Source of the DNA: Acidobacteriota bacterium
Lineage (GTDB): Bacteria > Acidobacteriota > Terriglobia > Terriglobales > Acidobacteriaceae
DNA length: 6,483 bases
NCBI GenBank assembly: GCA_021799945.1
Contig: JAJYZK010000189.1
Location: 1-6,483 of the forward strand
Direction: 5' to 3'
This document shows, one piece after another, positions 6,363 to 6,483 of the stretch (positions are counted from its first letter, which is position 1; every line of letters starts with the position of its first letter). The translations under genes were made by a program, and so were the position numbers. The notes under the pieces were generated by a model. It had not been told where the DNA came from, searched no databases, and saw nothing but the letters and a program-made list of their open reading frames with translations.

Positions 6363-6483
6363 GCCTGGCCTCCCGCCGTTTGCCGGCAAGCTGGAGACGC
6401 CGGAGAAAATCCCTCCCCGGAAACTGCGCCGCGTTTTGGCCGATTCCGCTCGCGGCAATTCCTAAGCATAGCCCAATTCCTCT
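6363..6483 (-). other. Leader region upstream of the operon
   Basis: These 121 bases lie before ctaC and reach the window edge. No convincing complete promoter is visible: TATGCT (6465-6470) could be a -10 box, but its -35 would lie outside the window. An 8-base direct repeat AGGAATTG occurs at 6474-6481 and 6456-6463, 18 bases apart. A 10-base palindrome TTGCCGGCAA sits at 6380-6389 just before the ribosome site. The stretch is open in the ctaC frame as far as a TTG at 6458, but nothing in it looks like protein. The real operon start may lie further upstream. Confidence 0.4.
6369..6374 (-). promoter_or_regulatory. Ribosome-binding site of ctaC
   Basis: GGGAGG (reading the minus strand) lies 6 bases before a GTG codon. 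It decides the GTG at 6362 as the start over the in-frame TTG at 6458, which has no such site at a suitable distance. Confidence 0.8.

Noticed and set aside
6363..6458. Extended N-terminus of subunit II from a TTG codon
   Set aside because: The extra 32 residues lack signal-peptide character, and a strong ribosome site precedes the GTG at 6362.

Overview
The window holds seven closely packed genes, all on the minus strand, so they read from the right edge to the left. Together they encode two consecutive aerobic respiratory complexes: a caa3-type (A-type haem-copper) cytochrome c oxidase and a cytochrome bc (quinol:cytochrome c oxidoreductase) complex. The DNA is GC-rich, with many long shadow ORFs opposite real genes. 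The gene content, GC richness, Shine-Dalgarno-led starts and a Tat-type Rieske N-terminus fit a free-living aerobic or facultative Gram-negative bacterium. The style of the proteins recalls Acidobacteriota or the former Deltaproteobacteria, but this is an impression and not proven. The region looks like core respiratory metabolism; there is no mobile element, CRISPR array, tRNA or rRNA.

Layout in transcription order. 6483-6363: 5' leader with no convincing promoter, ending in a strong ribosome-binding site. 6362-5298: ctaC/coxB, oxidase subunit II with CuA and a fused C-terminal cytochrome c domain. 5227-3527: ctaD/coxA, subunit I with all metal ligands and proton-channel residues intact. 3481-2858: ctaE/coxC, subunit III. 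2826-1945: an uncharacterised protein with about six membrane helices. 1948-1160: a dihaem cytochrome c lipoprotein. 1163-627: a Rieske iron-sulfur protein. 639-1: the N-terminal half of cytochrome b, cut by the window edge. The last four genes are joined by short overlaps (ATGA, ATGA and about 13 bases), which suggests translational coupling.

How it works together (inference from family knowledge): quinol is oxidised at cytochrome b and the Rieske protein. The dihaem cytochrome c takes the electrons and can pass them to the cytochrome c domain of subunit II, then to CuA, haem a and the haem a3-CuB site where oxygen is reduced. The order subunit III, (extra membrane protein), dihaem c, Rieske, cytochrome b resembles actinobacterial ctaE-qcrCAB, whose products form a bcc-aa3 supercomplex. 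An obligate supercomplex is therefore a reasonable hypothesis here. The least explained component is the membrane protein at 1945-2826. No oxidase assembly genes (haem A synthesis, Cox11, Sco) lie in the window.
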